From UBA7328 sp002471345 (GTDB taxonomy: Bacteria; Bacteroidota; Bacteroidia; Chitinophagales; Saprospiraceae), in assembly GCA_964011275.1 (NCBI GenBank), contig CAXGOB010000001.1:1-64000 (forward strand): 64,000 nt of DNA, written 5' to 3'. The notes below the pieces were generated by a model that did not search any database, was not told the DNA's origin, and saw nothing but the letters and a program-made list of their open reading frames with translations. A program made the position numbers and the translations under genes. Of the stretch, positions 8,849 through 20,200 are shown one piece after another. Each line of letters begins with the position of its first letter. The first letter of the stretch is position 1.

Positions 8849-10966
8849 ATGGCACTTATAGGAAAGATAAGAAGTAACATGTGGATAGTGTTTGTAATCA
8901 TTGCACTCGCCACACTTAGTTTTATTCTAATGGATGCGCAAGGACCTGGAGGTGGAGGTGCTGTATCAGATACAACAATGGGTATCGTAAATGGTAAAAA
9001 AATTGATTTCAAAGATTTTGATTTAACCGACAGAGTACTTTTCAACAACAGTGCTCAAGAGCCATTAATGAGAAGAGCAGGACTGTGGGATTACTTTGTG
9101 AATAAAACCATAGTGGAAGATGAAGCAGAAGAATTAGGTATGTCTGTTGGAAAAAATGAATTGATGGAATTGCAATTTGGACAAAGCCTTAGTCCAATTA
9201 TTTTTCAAAATTATCGTACTCCTAATGGCCAGGTTGATATTGCTCAACTTACTCAAATAAAGAATGCAATAGAAGCAAATAGCCCAGACTTAACTCCACA
9301 GTTTAGACTATACTGGGCAGAGCAAGAAAAGCAAGTTATTTCTACTCAACTTCAAACCAAGATTAATACCATGGTGCAAAAGGGCCTCTACACACCAACT
9401 TGGATGGCCGAAGAGACTTTCAAAATGCAGAACACATCTGTGGACATTGAAGTAGTAAAAATTCCTTTCGACGAAATAGATGGAAGTGGAGTAGATGTAA
9501 CAGATTCTGATATTAATGCATATATCAAAGAAAACTCACAGGACTATGAGCGAAAAGAAGAAAAACGAGTAGTGCAATATGTAACTATAGATGTTGCTCC
9601 AAATAAACGTGACAGTATTTATTGGAGAGAAGAAATGGACAAAATGATTGCCAATTTTAGAACTACAGATAATGATTCCATTTATGCTTTTAGCAATAAT
9701 GGCACCTACCAAAACTATTTTCTCAAATCAGAAGAGTTACAGGAGCAAATCAGAGATGTGATACCTACAATGACGGCAGGTGAAGTGTATGGACCATATA
9801 TTTCTTTAAGAAACCTTCAAGCTGTTAAACTCATTGAAAGAAAAGTAATCCCTGACTCAGTAGATGCTAGCCACATTCTGATCAGAGTTACAGAAAACAA
9901 CCCAACTCAACTAATTAGAGCAAATACTCTTATCGACAGTATAATGGATGCTGTGAATAAAGGATCCTCGTTTGATAATCTTGCAAGTGATTTCAGCGAA
10001 GACGTAACAAATAGTGCTAACGGTGGTGATCTAGGTACATTTACTCAAGGAGCAATGGTTCCTGCATTTAACGATGTTTGCTTTATATCAGGAAGAGAAG
10101 GTGGAGTATATAAAGTCAGAACTCAATTTGGAGTACACCTTTTGAGAATTAATGATATGATATATAATAATAGAACGCCAAAACATAAGATAGCTTACAT
10201 AAACGTTCCTGTCATTCCAACAAAGGAAACACAAGATGCTATGTACACCAATATGATTGATCTAGTGGGAGAATACAGTTACTTAGATGGCATGACTGAA
10301 AAAGTGAATAGTACGGCTAATCTTGAAATGAAGGAATCGAATGCTTTAAAGGCTAACGACTATAGTATAGATCTTTTAGGACCAGGCAATATAACAAGGG
10401 ATATCGTTAAATATGCATTTAGCAGTGATACTGAAATAGGTGATTTGTCACATGATATTTATACATACACAGATGATGAATTATACTATAATAGAAGGTA
10501 TGTAGCAGCTGGATTAGCTAAAATACTTCCTTCTGGATTGGCTAAAGCTGACGATGTAAGAGCTGACATAGAGGCAGCAGTAATGAACAATAAAAAAGCA
10601 AAAGCATACATATCAGGACTTTCTGGCAATGGATTTGATGTCATAGCTACCAATGCTAATATCGAAATTGATACTATTCTTAATGCTTCATTAAATAGTG
10701 TTTTCGTAGCAGGATTAGGCAATGAGCCAAAAGTGATGGGCGCTGCTTCCCAGCTCGCTGCCGGCAGTACAAGTTCTCCAATTTTAGGAAATAGTGGAGT
10801 TTTTGTAGTGAGAAAAATCAAAAATAGCGATGCAGGAGAGCCTAGTGGTTTAGTCGGTCTTAAGTCGTCTCTATCATCTCAAGCAAAAGCGGCAAAAGAC
10901 TTCAAATTAATCAACGCTTTAAGAGAAAAATCTACAATAAAGGATAATAGAGCAACTTTCTATTAA
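8849..10966 (+). CDS. PpiD/SurA-like periplasmic peptidyl-prolyl isomerase
   Basis: A 705-residue membrane-anchored foldase. It starts with a short cytoplasmic stretch and one transmembrane segment (MWIVFVIIALATLSFILM, residues 11-28), then a SurA_N-like chaperone region (NGKKIDFKDFDLTD onward) and a parvulin rotamase domain around residues 340-435 (DASHILIRV, FDNLASDFSED, GGDLGTFTQGAMVPAF, TQFGVHLLRI). A C-terminal region of about 250 residues completes the PpiD-like layout. It would assist folding of exported proteins in the periplasm. It has its own consensus promoter and terminator, so it is monocistronic. I leave the symbol blank because assignment to ppiD rests on architecture only. Confidence 0.9.
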   Translation: MALIGKIRSNMWIVFVIIALATLSFILMDAQGPGGGGAVSDTTMGIVNGKKIDFKDFDLTDRVLFNNSAQEPLMRRAGLWDYFVNKTIVEDEAEELGMSVGKNELMELQFGQSLSPIIFQNYRTPNGQVDIAQLTQIKNAIEANSPDLTPQFRLYWAEQEKQVISTQLQTKINTMVQKGLYTPTWMAEETFKMQNTSVDIEVVKIPFDEIDGSGVDVTDSDINAYIKENSQDYERKEEKRVVQYVTIDVAPNKRDSIYWREEMDKMIANFRTTDNDSIYAFSNNGTYQNYFLKSEELQEQIRDVIPTMTAGEVYGPYISLRNLQAVKLIERKVIPDSVDASHILIRVTENNPTQLIRANTLIDSIMDAVNKGSSFDNLASDFSEDVTNSANGGDLGTFTQGAMVPAFNDVCFISGREGGVYKVRTQFGVHLLRINDMIYNNRTPKHKIAYINVPVIPTKETQDAMYTNMIDLVGEYSYLDGMTEKVNSTANLEMKESNALKANDYSIDLLGPGNITRDIVKYAFSSDTEIGDLSHDIYTYTDDELYYNRRYVAAGLAKILPSGLAKADDVRADIEAAVMNNKKAKAYISGLSGNGFDVIATNANIEIDTILNASLNSVFVAGLGNEPKVMGAASQLAAGSTSSPILGNSGVFVVRKIKNSDAGEPSGLVGLKSSLSSQAKAAKDFKLINALREKSTIKDNRATFY

Positions 10967-10987
10967 TCTTGATTAAGACATATCAAT

Positions 10988-11023
10988 AAAAAAGGCTTGA
11001 ATAATACTATTCAAGCCTTTTTT
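10988..11023. terminator. Terminator after the foldase gene
   Basis: A perfect 16-bp stem (AAAAAAGGCTTGAATA at 10988-11003 and its complement at 11008-11023) with a 4-base loop and T tract. It is symmetric, so it could also end transcription from the minus-strand remnant that follows. Confidence 0.9.
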
Positions 11024-11042
11024 ATTAGTGCTAGGTTCTAAA

Positions 11043-11467
11043 CTATTTCTTTTTCACCCAAGCTCCTAATATGAGAGCACCGCCCAATATTCCTAAAAAA
11101 TTATTTGTTCCATCTAATGTGCCTAAATAAACACTATACTAAAAATGTCCTTGGGTATATGGGCCCCAAAAGCTAATCCCAACAAGATTCCCCATTTAGC
11201 TCCTTCTTTTAGGCTTTATACGCCAATAACTTGAAAAATATTGGATAAGACCCAATAGAGGAATATAGAAGAGAATATGCTTACAATGAATAGGGTGGAC
11301 TTGAAGTTGGCTTCAATAAATGCTTCATCTAAATTATGATAACTCATCCATTATTCAGAGAAAGTGCCATATATACCCATTCCGATTATTTGAGCTGCAA
11401 TTGTACAAGCAAGGATAGTTAGCCAATTAACTTTGATATTATTTATAGATCAGTTGTTTTGTTCCAT
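11043..11467 (-). pseudogene. Decayed DUF1761-like small membrane protein
   Basis: Read on the minus strand from the ATG at 11467, the sequence gives MEQNN, a stop, then INNIKVNWLTILACTIAA, GMGIYGTFSE, a stop, WMSYHNLDEAFIEANF, a run of hydrophobic segments, IFQVIGV, a stop, SLKEGAKWGILLGLAFGA, then a +1 frame change into LGTLDGTNNFLGILGGA ending in WVKKK and a stop. That is three in-frame stops and one frameshift in about 140 codons, while the hydrophobic pattern and the W/SE.WM-type landmarks of the DUF1761 family can still be followed. An intact family member lies at 26042-26476. The gene is dead; its original role is unknown. Confidence 0.75.
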
Positions 11468-11530
11468 GAAATATAGTGAAGAACAAGTTGCATAGTCCCT
11501 TAGAATCGAGGATGACCAACTCTCACAACG

Positions 11531-13273
11531 CTAATTTTCTAAAATCTCTACTTCTGTTCTGCGATTATATTCGTGCTCGGTATCAGAACAGGACACACCA
11601 TTAGAACAATGATTTCTGATATTATTTTCACCTCGTCCAGATGCCACAACTCTAAAGTCTGAAATTCCTCTGCTTACTAGATAGGTCTTGGCAGATTGAG
11701 CTCTTCTAATAGATAATGACTGATTATAATCTCGTTCACCTCTAGCATCAGTGTACGATGAGAGTTGAACTCTGAGTTGAGGATTTTTAAGTAAATAGTC
11801 CGACAATAAGTCCAATTCACTTGTTGCACCAATTTTTAGAGTGGCACTATTGTAATCATAATAAATCTCATTAAAAACTACTAGTTCTCTTCTATCAAGT
11901 GCCTGCTCTATGGTATAAGGCTGAGGGATATAAGTAGTAGTAGAGGGTGTTTCTTCTTTTGATTCTTCTTTTGACATCAAGAGTGTAATTTCTGGGACAA
12001 TACTCTCAGCATCGATCGCCGTTTGAGCTGATATATACCCATTTCTCTGTGCAAAAATGAAATATCTACTTTTCCTATCCATAAGAAAATTTGATTTCCC
12101 ATTTTCATCAGAAATATTCAAATATCGCGTCATTGCTCCTTCTTTGGGTTTTAGGTTCATGACGATTTCATCTCCTGCACTAACGACATCAATACTTTTT
12201 ATATCAAAATTAGAAATGATAAGATCTGTACTTTCACTTACAAATGGAATCGCATAAATCTCCGCATCTTCTATCGGATTTTTGGTCACTTTATCTAATA
12301 TCAAAGTTGCAAATTGAAAATTCTCCACAGCTTTTACTGGTATGTATCCTTCTGTGTTAAAAATATTCTCAATAGCTGTAAATTCATATATATCATCTTT
12401 GCCCTTTCCTCCTTTCCTATTAGATGTGAAGTAACCACTCTTGCCTTCTTGATCTACGGTAACTCCAAAGTCGTCAGCCTTTGTATTAAATGGCTCTCCT
12501 AGGTTTTGGGACAATTTCCAGATGTTATTGTTTTCTTTTCGAGAAATAAAAAGATCCAAGTTTCCATATCCTCCACGCCCATCAGAAGAAAACACTAAAC
12601 TTCCATTATCATGAACAAAAGGAAAAGACTCATCTCCAAAAGAATTTATGGCTGACCCCAGATTTTCTGGTTCTTTCCAGTATCCGTTTTCATACTTCGA
12701 AATATAAAGATCATATCCTCCAATTCCACCTTCTCTATTCGATGAAAAAATCATGTAAGATCCATCAGGGCTGACAGCTGGGTGCATGTTAGAAAACTCA
12801 TCAGAATTAAATGGAAATTCTCCATCAGGGATCCAATCATTTTCATCTTTATAAGCTTTCAGAATTTTGAGAACTGCGTCTCTATCATCTCTAAACCTTT
12901 TTTCTTTTGTATAATAAACTACTCGATCCTGTTGTGAAAAAGAGCAAGGCCCTTTATGTACATCATCAATATTAAGAGCTGGAGAGAAATCAGAGATAGA
13001 AGCTGATTCCGAATTTAGAGGTAAATACTTTAATTCAAAGTAAGCTTCATTTATCTCTTGATCGAAAACTTGACCTTTCTCTTTATTTCCTATAAACACT
13101 AACCCTTCTCCATATATAACCGGAGAAAAATCCAAATGTGCTGAATTAATGGCATCATAAGATGATACTTTACTATTACGTACGGCATCTTCATTGAGCA
13201 TAGATGGCTGGGCAATTATTATACCTGATATTGCTATCAGAATTATGGCTAAGTTGTATTGTAGTATTCTCAT
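11531..13273 (-). CDS. PorE-like PD40/OmpA-family outer-membrane-linked protein
   Basis: A 580-residue exported protein (signal peptide MRILQYNLAIILIAISGIIIAQ). Residues about 160-300 hold PD40/WD40-like blades (HPAVSPDGSYMIFSSNREGG, then FPFVHDNGSLVFSSDGRGGYGN, then GYFTSNRKGGKGKDDIYEF). A middle region of about 130 residues is followed by an OmpA C-terminal domain (about 465-578: YYDYNSATLK, SSYTDARGERDYNQSLSIRRAQ, RRTEVEI), which binds peptidoglycan. This order matches PorE and its relatives, which link T9SS components to the wall. Its gene starts 3 bases after the PorP/SprF gene ends and follows a giant T9SS adhesin gene, so the three probably form one operon. It is more likely a dedicated accessory of that adhesin than the core PorE. 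Confidence 0.88.
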   Translation of the reverse strand: MRILQYNLAIILIAISGIIIAQPSMLNEDAVRNSKVSSYDAINSAHLDFSPVIYGEGLVFIGNKEKGQVFDQEINEAYFELKYLPLNSESASISDFSPALNIDDVHKGPCSFSQQDRVVYYTKEKRFRDDRDAVLKILKAYKDENDWIPDGEFPFNSDEFSNMHPAVSPDGSYMIFSSNREGGIGGYDLYISKYENGYWKEPENLGSAINSFGDESFPFVHDNGSLVFSSDGRGGYGNLDLFISRKENNNIWKLSQNLGEPFNTKADDFGVTVDQEGKSGYFTSNRKGGKGKDDIYEFTAIENIFNTEGYIPVKAVENFQFATLILDKVTKNPIEDAEIYAIPFVSESTDLIISNFDIKSIDVVSAGDEIVMNLKPKEGAMTRYLNISDENGKSNFLMDRKSRYFIFAQRNGYISAQTAIDAESIVPEITLLMSKEESKEETPSTTTYIPQPYTIEQALDRRELVVFNEIYYDYNSATLKIGATSELDLLSDYLLKNPQLRVQLSSYTDARGERDYNQSLSIRRAQSAKTYLVSRGISDFRVVASGRGENNIRNHCSNGVSCSDTEHEYNRRTEVEILEN

Positions 13274-13276
13274 TTC

Positions 13277-14236
13277 TTAGAAATATCTTGGATTGATATT
13301 ATCGCCTGGATTTCTTCTTCCGCCGATGACATAGTGTACTCCTACTTCAAAACTACCACTAGAGTGATCTTGAATTTCAGATAAGGTAAAATCATATGCT
13401 GCGGATATCATGAACTGCCTACTTACTTGGAATCCAAAAAGCACATCAATGGATTCTGCAAAAGAATTAGAATCACCGCCGTGTCTATAAGTCAATCCAC
13501 CAGTCAGATAGGATCGCCAAGTCGCACTTATATTAAAATCTATATCAAAAGGTGAATTCTGAGTATGTCTAAACATAGTCTGAGGCGTCATAACCCAGTC
13601 ATCATTTAAATCTATTGCTCCTCCCATCATGAATAAAACATGACGTACTTCTTTAGAAAACCCTAATTCCGAAGCAAAATTTATACTTCTCTCCATTAAT
13701 CTTGGTGATGAAACACCAACATAAAAATGTGATGTATTATAGTAAACTCCAGCGCCAAAATTGATTACATTTTCATCAAATCTTCTTACATCAATAGCTG
13801 GGTCAGAATTCTTATCTACAATTCCATTTAGCCTTGGATCAGTATAATCAATCTGATATCTACGTGCCGACCCTTGTAGACCAATGCTCAAAGTTCCACT
13901 TTCAGCAATGTTCACACGATAAGAATACATCGCATCGATTGTCTGTTTTTCTGAAATACCAATAGTATTTCTTGTCAAATTAAGTCCCAATCCAATTTTT
14001 TGATTGGCAAGTGGGATATTCAGACTTGCAGATTGAGTATTTGGAGCTCCTTCAAACCCTATCCACTGATTTCGGACTATGGCAGAGACTGCTACATTCT
14101 CATGATTACCTGCAAATGCAGGGTTAAGACCCAATTTGTTGTACATAAATTGAGTATATAATTGCTCTTGCTGAGCAGTACATACAAGACTTATAAATAA
14201 GCTGAGTACTGTTAATATGTATAGTTTTCTTATCAC
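13277..14236 (-). CDS. PorP/SprF family T9SS membrane protein
   Basis: A 319-residue outer membrane protein of the PorP/SprF family. A signal peptide (MIRKLYILTVLSLFISLVCTAQ) is followed by the family's typical beginning, QQEQLYTQFMYNKLGLNPAFAGN, here residues about 22-44, then beta-rich strands with FGAGVYYN and YVGVSSPRL, ending in a barrel-like terminus (FEVGVHYVIGG). Family members pair with substrates that carry type B (CHU_C) sorting domains; SprF is needed for SprB delivery in gliding flavobacteria. The gene overlaps the end of the giant adhesin gene by 4 bases (ATGA type), a strong sign that it serves that protein. Confidence 0.92.
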   Translation of the reverse strand: MIRKLYILTVLSLFISLVCTAQQEQLYTQFMYNKLGLNPAFAGNHENVAVSAIVRNQWIGFEGAPNTQSASLNIPLANQKIGLGLNLTRNTIGISEKQTIDAMYSYRVNIAESGTLSIGLQGSARRYQIDYTDPRLNGIVDKNSDPAIDVRRFDENVINFGAGVYYNTSHFYVGVSSPRLMERSINFASELGFSKEVRHVLFMMGGAIDLNDDWVMTPQTMFRHTQNSPFDIDFNISATWRSYLTGGLTYRHGGDSNSFAESIDVLFGFQVSRQFMISAAYDFTLSEIQDHSSGSFEVGVHYVIGGRRNPGDNINPRYF

Positions 14237-17200
14237 CTTTCTATGATTATAAATCCTTTCTCCGGAGCCAATTGGTTGTTAGCTCTAAAGACATAATAGT
14301 AAGTTCCCGTTGGTAAATCCTTGCCATTGTATTGACCCTGCCAATCGTTGTTATAACTCGGAGCATCTAGCACCTGATCTCCGTATTGATTATAGATATA
14401 TAGTTGATTATTGGGATATAGGCCTGATTCTATACATGGGATTACAAATGCATCATTAATACCATCTCCATTTGGAGTCACCAAGTTCGGAGCAAAGCAA
14501 TCAGACACGTCTCCAACATTAATTTTCACTGTGGCTCGATCACAATTGTTTTCACATGCTGCGCTACATATCTCGTATACAATCTCAACTGGACCAAGAA
14601 ACCCATTCTGAGGAATATACTCATAACCATCTGGGTTTACAGATAGAGTTCCAGCGTTCGGAGGGCTTATAATTTCAATATCATAATCAGCTGTAAGATC
14701 ATCATTTAAGTCTGGTGAGAATATCACTGAGGTATTATACGCAGTTTGTAATTCATCATCGTTTGCTACTACAGAAAATTCAGTAGTGACTGAAATTGTA
14801 TCAGTATCGCCAATGCACGCACCATTTTCTAATTGCCATATTAGAATATTTTCTCCCTGATTAATATCGAATACTAAAGATTTTGGATCAGTTGGATCAG
14901 AGAAGTTAATATCAGGATCTAACGCTATCCATCTACCTGTACCCTGATTTGGGTTAGAAGCATCTAAAGCAACATTAGTTATATCACATGCTATGACATC
15001 TGGTCCTCCATCAGCAACAACATTTAAATTTTCATACAAGACAAATGATATCACATCAGACTGTTCTGAAATACATACCTCATTCAGTTCTTCAACAACT
15101 ATTCTGTTTTCACCAAGCAAAATTGGGCTATCTGCAGAAAGTACAAGGCATCTCTCAGAAGTACGACCTAAGACTTCTTCAGTTGTAAGATTTGTCCATT
15201 GATATTCTCCATTAGGGTTGTATTGTGGGGCATTGATACATAGCGTAAATTCGCCATTCATATCATTTCTACATACATCCAATATAGTAACCTCTGTTAC
15301 AGGTTGATCTGGTTTGGGCAAGAATTCAATATCTGTTAATGTACTTGGTAGAGATGGGCAACCATTTAACACAATTCGAACTGAATAATCTCCTTCATTT
15401 GCTGGTTCCGTATTTCTTACCACAACTCTATCTCCTGATGCGATAAAATCATTCGGGCCTGTCCATATATATTCTGCACCTAGAATCTGAGTAGCTTGAA
15501 GTATCAAATCATCTCCTTCACATACCGGTCCATTGCTGCTTACTCCTGGAGCATTAGGAATACTAAATACATTAACAGTTAACAATTCTGAATCAGTTGA
15601 GATACAACCATCATCATCAGCTCTCACCAAATATATCCCTGCATTTGCAATTGCCATCTCAGGAATACTAAAAGAAGGGACATCAGTCTGAAACATACCC
15701 ATTGGCGTAGTCCATACATACATGTCAGTTGACTCGTTATGGTTTTGTACTGTCAATATCAGCTCTTCACCAACACAAGCATTAATGCTTTCTCCAATCA
15801 CTGGCACTTCTGGAATGTCTGTCAGATCAATGATTATCTCTCGTTCTGCCGACTCACAAATATCATTTTCTACCACTAGGACATAGGTGCCTGATTGAGC
15901 TGCCGTCGCATTAGTTATGATCAGTGAATCATTATTAGATATGAATTCATTGGGCCCTGACCACTCATATCTGTAATTTGAATCCGGGCCTACACTAGCA
16001 GATACAATTATCATACTGGTTCCATCCACACATTCAGTAATCATATCTTGGCTCACATCTATGACCATAGGCAATGGACTTCCTGTTACATCCAAAGTGG
16101 CTACATTTGTGCACCCAGAAGCTGAAGTGACTGTAACACAATATTTCCCCTGCTCAATTGTTGCAATTGGTTGCTCAAGAGTAGATCTAAAATTGTTTGG
16201 TCCTGACCATTCATAAGTTGCATCTGGAAGAATATTCGTCATTAATTGGACCTCATCTCCTGTGCACTGTAGGGTATCATTGAGGATATTAATTACAGTT
16301 TTATTTTCTATTGTTACCAATACTCCACTCGAGGTATCTGATATACATCCTCTAGTCTGAGTATATACTTGCCATAGTCCTTCTAAAGAGTCAGTAGCGT
16401 TTGGAATGATAAGTCCGTTGCCGTCCACAGCTTGATAAAACTGCCCATTAAGTAACCAGTTTAAGGTTTCGCCCCCAGCACTGGTATCAGATAATGATAG
16501 AATAAGATTCTCCCCTTCACAAACTATCGCATCCGCGTTTACAGAGGGAGTCATAGGGAAAGGGTCAACCAACACTTTTGTAACTCTTGGAAGAGAAGGG
16601 CAATCATTCTCTAGAACGGTAAGAACATAGTCTCCAGATAAGTCTGTGGAGGCATTATTGAAAGGAGGTGGATTTGCTTCATTTGATGTGAATCCATTGG
16701 GACCTGTCCAGTTGTATGACGTTGCGTTCGTGCCAATATGATTAGCCTGTAAACGGAATGATGATCCTTCACAAATCTGAAGCGTGATCGGACTTCCGCT
16801 TAATGTTGGTATTGGATTTACTGTAATAGTAATTTGATCAGAAGGAGTTCTTTCACATGCTTCATTTTCTGCTATCACAAAGAAAGATCCTTGATCACCT
16901 GTAGGGCTAAACTTGAATGAAGGGATTTGTGTTTCACCAATTTGTTCGCCAATAGGGGCAATACCCTCAAACCATTTGTAGGTAACTGTAGATTGGTAAT
17001 TCGTTGCAGTAAACATCACGGTATCTCCGGCACAGATGGTATCTCTATCTACTCCAATCATTGGCATATTAAAATCTTCAATTGCCACATTGACAGATCC
17101 AATAGAACGACAGCCATTTGCTCCAAGTACAACTAAATTATAAGTGCCTGATAGATTAGGGGTAGAGTTTGCAATGAATGGATTTTCTAAACTTGAATCG

Positions 17201-20200
17201 AAACCATTAGGTCCTGACCAATTAAAAGTATAAGCACTCTGACTATCTATAGAAGGTACGTTAGCATTAAGTTTCAATGTATCTCCCGTACAAACTAATG
17301 ACTGAGCTATGGGCTCTAGTACAAAGGGAACAATCCTGACATTGGACATGCACTGACTTGTATTACCTGAAAGATCGGATACAATGACCGTCACTGGTAC
17401 AATGCTGTTTATATTCGAACAATTGAAATCTGTATTAGAAAATTGAAAATCTCCAACTTCACAATTATCTGTAACTGATGTTACTACCAATGCTGGATCT
17501 ACAATAAGTGGCAATAATCCTGATGGGTGGGCCATGGCCAAAGATGTATCCCTACATTCAATTACTGGGGCTTCTAAATCTTGCACATTTACATTAAAGA
17601 CACAAGTCGAAGTATTCCCGCTACCATCAAAAACAGTATATTCTAGAATATTTATTCCTTGATTAAGGTTTACTCTTTCTTCTATATTCGGGTTAAATGA
17701 AATAGATGATAAATCAGTAGCTCCAGAAACTGACACTGAAAAAGTATCAGCAAGGTTACAGTTATCAGTTACTGACATTACTCCAGGCAAAATAAAATCG
17801 GACGTACAATTACCTGAAGTTAAAATTGCCGTTTGGTCAGATGAACAAACTACATTTGGTGGGGTAGCCTCAATAACTGTTACATTAAATGATTGAGAAC
17901 TCAAGTTGCCTGAGCAGTCTGTTACCAAATAGGTAACTAAGTGAACCCCTGCGTCAATCGTTGCTGTATAATCACTAACAGATGTCAAGGCAATCGGATC
18001 ATTATCATCGATCTGTACTTTATAATCGATAAAGCCTTGTATGCTTAAAGCTACATCCAAACTCAAAATGATTCTAGTTCCTGCACCAAAACAAACGTCA
18101 TTAATAGCTAGAGCCCCACTTAATCCAGATGGGACATTAGGAAAGAAATTAATATCTATAAAGCCATCAGCCGCCCATGCATTGATTTGAGATGATGTAA
18201 AAGTGAGCATAAATTCTGCATCACCACATTGTGTATCTGTAAGAGGAGTTCTCCCTAAATCAGTACCATCTTCAGCTACTATATTAAAATATTCTGTTGG
18301 ATCATCTGCATCAATGTTTATCATTTGCACTGTAAGAGAAACAGATTCATTGCTTTCAAAATCATCGGGATCAATTGGGCCAAATCGTGCTGTAAAGCTA
18401 TCTACAGGAACTTGCTCATTACCCAATTCAGGTGAACTTATATCTTGACGGAATGTCATAGAAAAAGCATTGTCCAAATTACCACAGGCATCTGACACAT
18501 TTAAAGCAGGAATAAAGAGGTCAATATCACAATCATCTCTATTCGCGATTGTAATTATTGTATCAGTAAGGCCTCCTGAAATTGATGGCCCAATATTGTC
18601 TATTATTTTAAAACTTGCAGTACTTACTGATGCATTATTGCATTCATCAACAAATACAAAATCCACAGTTTCTAATCTAAAAGTTCCTGATTGATCAGAT
18701 GGACAAGTCACAAAGTTCAACATACCTGGTGCCTCACCAGGAAATGAGGATGGATCATTGATTTCATAAGAGCCTGGTACCGCAGCAAAAGTTGTCACTC
18801 TATTACCACACTCATCCGTTGCTTTCGCTCCAGCAAGATCAGCCACCCATATTGCAAATGATTGATCTACATCTTGAGCATTAGTACAGCTCAGTGTAAT
18901 ATCTGCAGCAGGAGTTGAGACAGCAGGTGCAAGTGTGTCTTTAATAGTGATTGTCTGGGGTAAAATCAGAGAACTTCCACATAAATCTTTAATGTCCCAA
19001 GTTCTAATTATTTGTCTTTCACATCCCTCCCCAATTGGGCTATCCGTAAAAGTGATAACTACTTCTGACGCACAATTATCAACAACATTTAATGGACTCC
19101 CTGTAATATTAGGATCAGATTCATCTAAGCATGAAATAGTAATGTCAGGAGGGGCTTGATACCTTGGTTCTAGTGTATCCGAAATGGTAATTATCTGAGT
19201 GAATGAATTAACATTACCACAAGCATCACTAGCACTATAAGTCCTGAAAATAGTATAATTAAAAAAGCCACACACGGTTTGATCCGTACTTTGAGTAGAA
19301 CTGTCCAGAGCCGTTACCATAATCTGACCTTCACATACATCATCGGCTACTATGGCAGTTGCTGAAGGCACATTATCACAATTCAATGTCGTATCTCTTA
19401 AAATAAAAGGGAAGACAGGGGCATCTTCGTCTTTAATACTAATAGTCGCACTTGTGGAAGTTAAATTTCCACATGCATCGGTGACAAAGAAATTCACATC
19501 AGCGGACCAATCACAAAGACTACTTCCAATCAAGTTAAAAGGTCCATTTAAGAAAGAACCTGAACCGGTGCGCCCTTCAGAATCAGTAAATGAAAATTGA
19601 GCCCATATGATATCATCTTGAGAACAATCATCAACAGCCGAAGCTCCTCCAAATCTTTTAATCCAATTAGTCAGTGAATCTTGTCTTCCTACATTACATG
19701 TAATACTAATATCTTGAGCAGGAATCGCGATAGTAGGAGGAATCGAATCTATTACACTAAAAGTTGCAAATAGAGTATCACTACTATTATCTAAGGTATC
19801 CAAAGCAAAAAATCCAACATTCACAGTCCCACTAGCACAATTGCTTTGAGAATTAGAGGCATTAAAGTCTTGTTGAACTAGTGCAAATGACCTATTCGCT
19901 CTCAATTTTATCACTCCATTCTCATCAGTAGCTATCAGTCCTCCAAAAGAGTCATACCATTGTATCAGCGAATCTAAAACGTCTGTACTACAATCAACAT
20001 TAGCGTCCTGTGGGTTCTGTGTTATTACTGGTGGGATGATATCCATCAAAGGGGTAGTATCCTGAATACTAAATAATGCAGACACTGAACTTGTGTTACC
20101 ACAAGGATCAGAGACTATAAATGATACTGTGGCTGACTCAAAACAATCTAAACCATCTAATACAGTAAATGGCCCATCTACAAAGTCTCCACCACCATTA

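Noticed and set aside
11043..11467. Recoded stops in the DUF1761-like gene
   Set aside because: There are three different stop positions (TGA and TAA) and also a frameshift, which fits decay rather than recoding.
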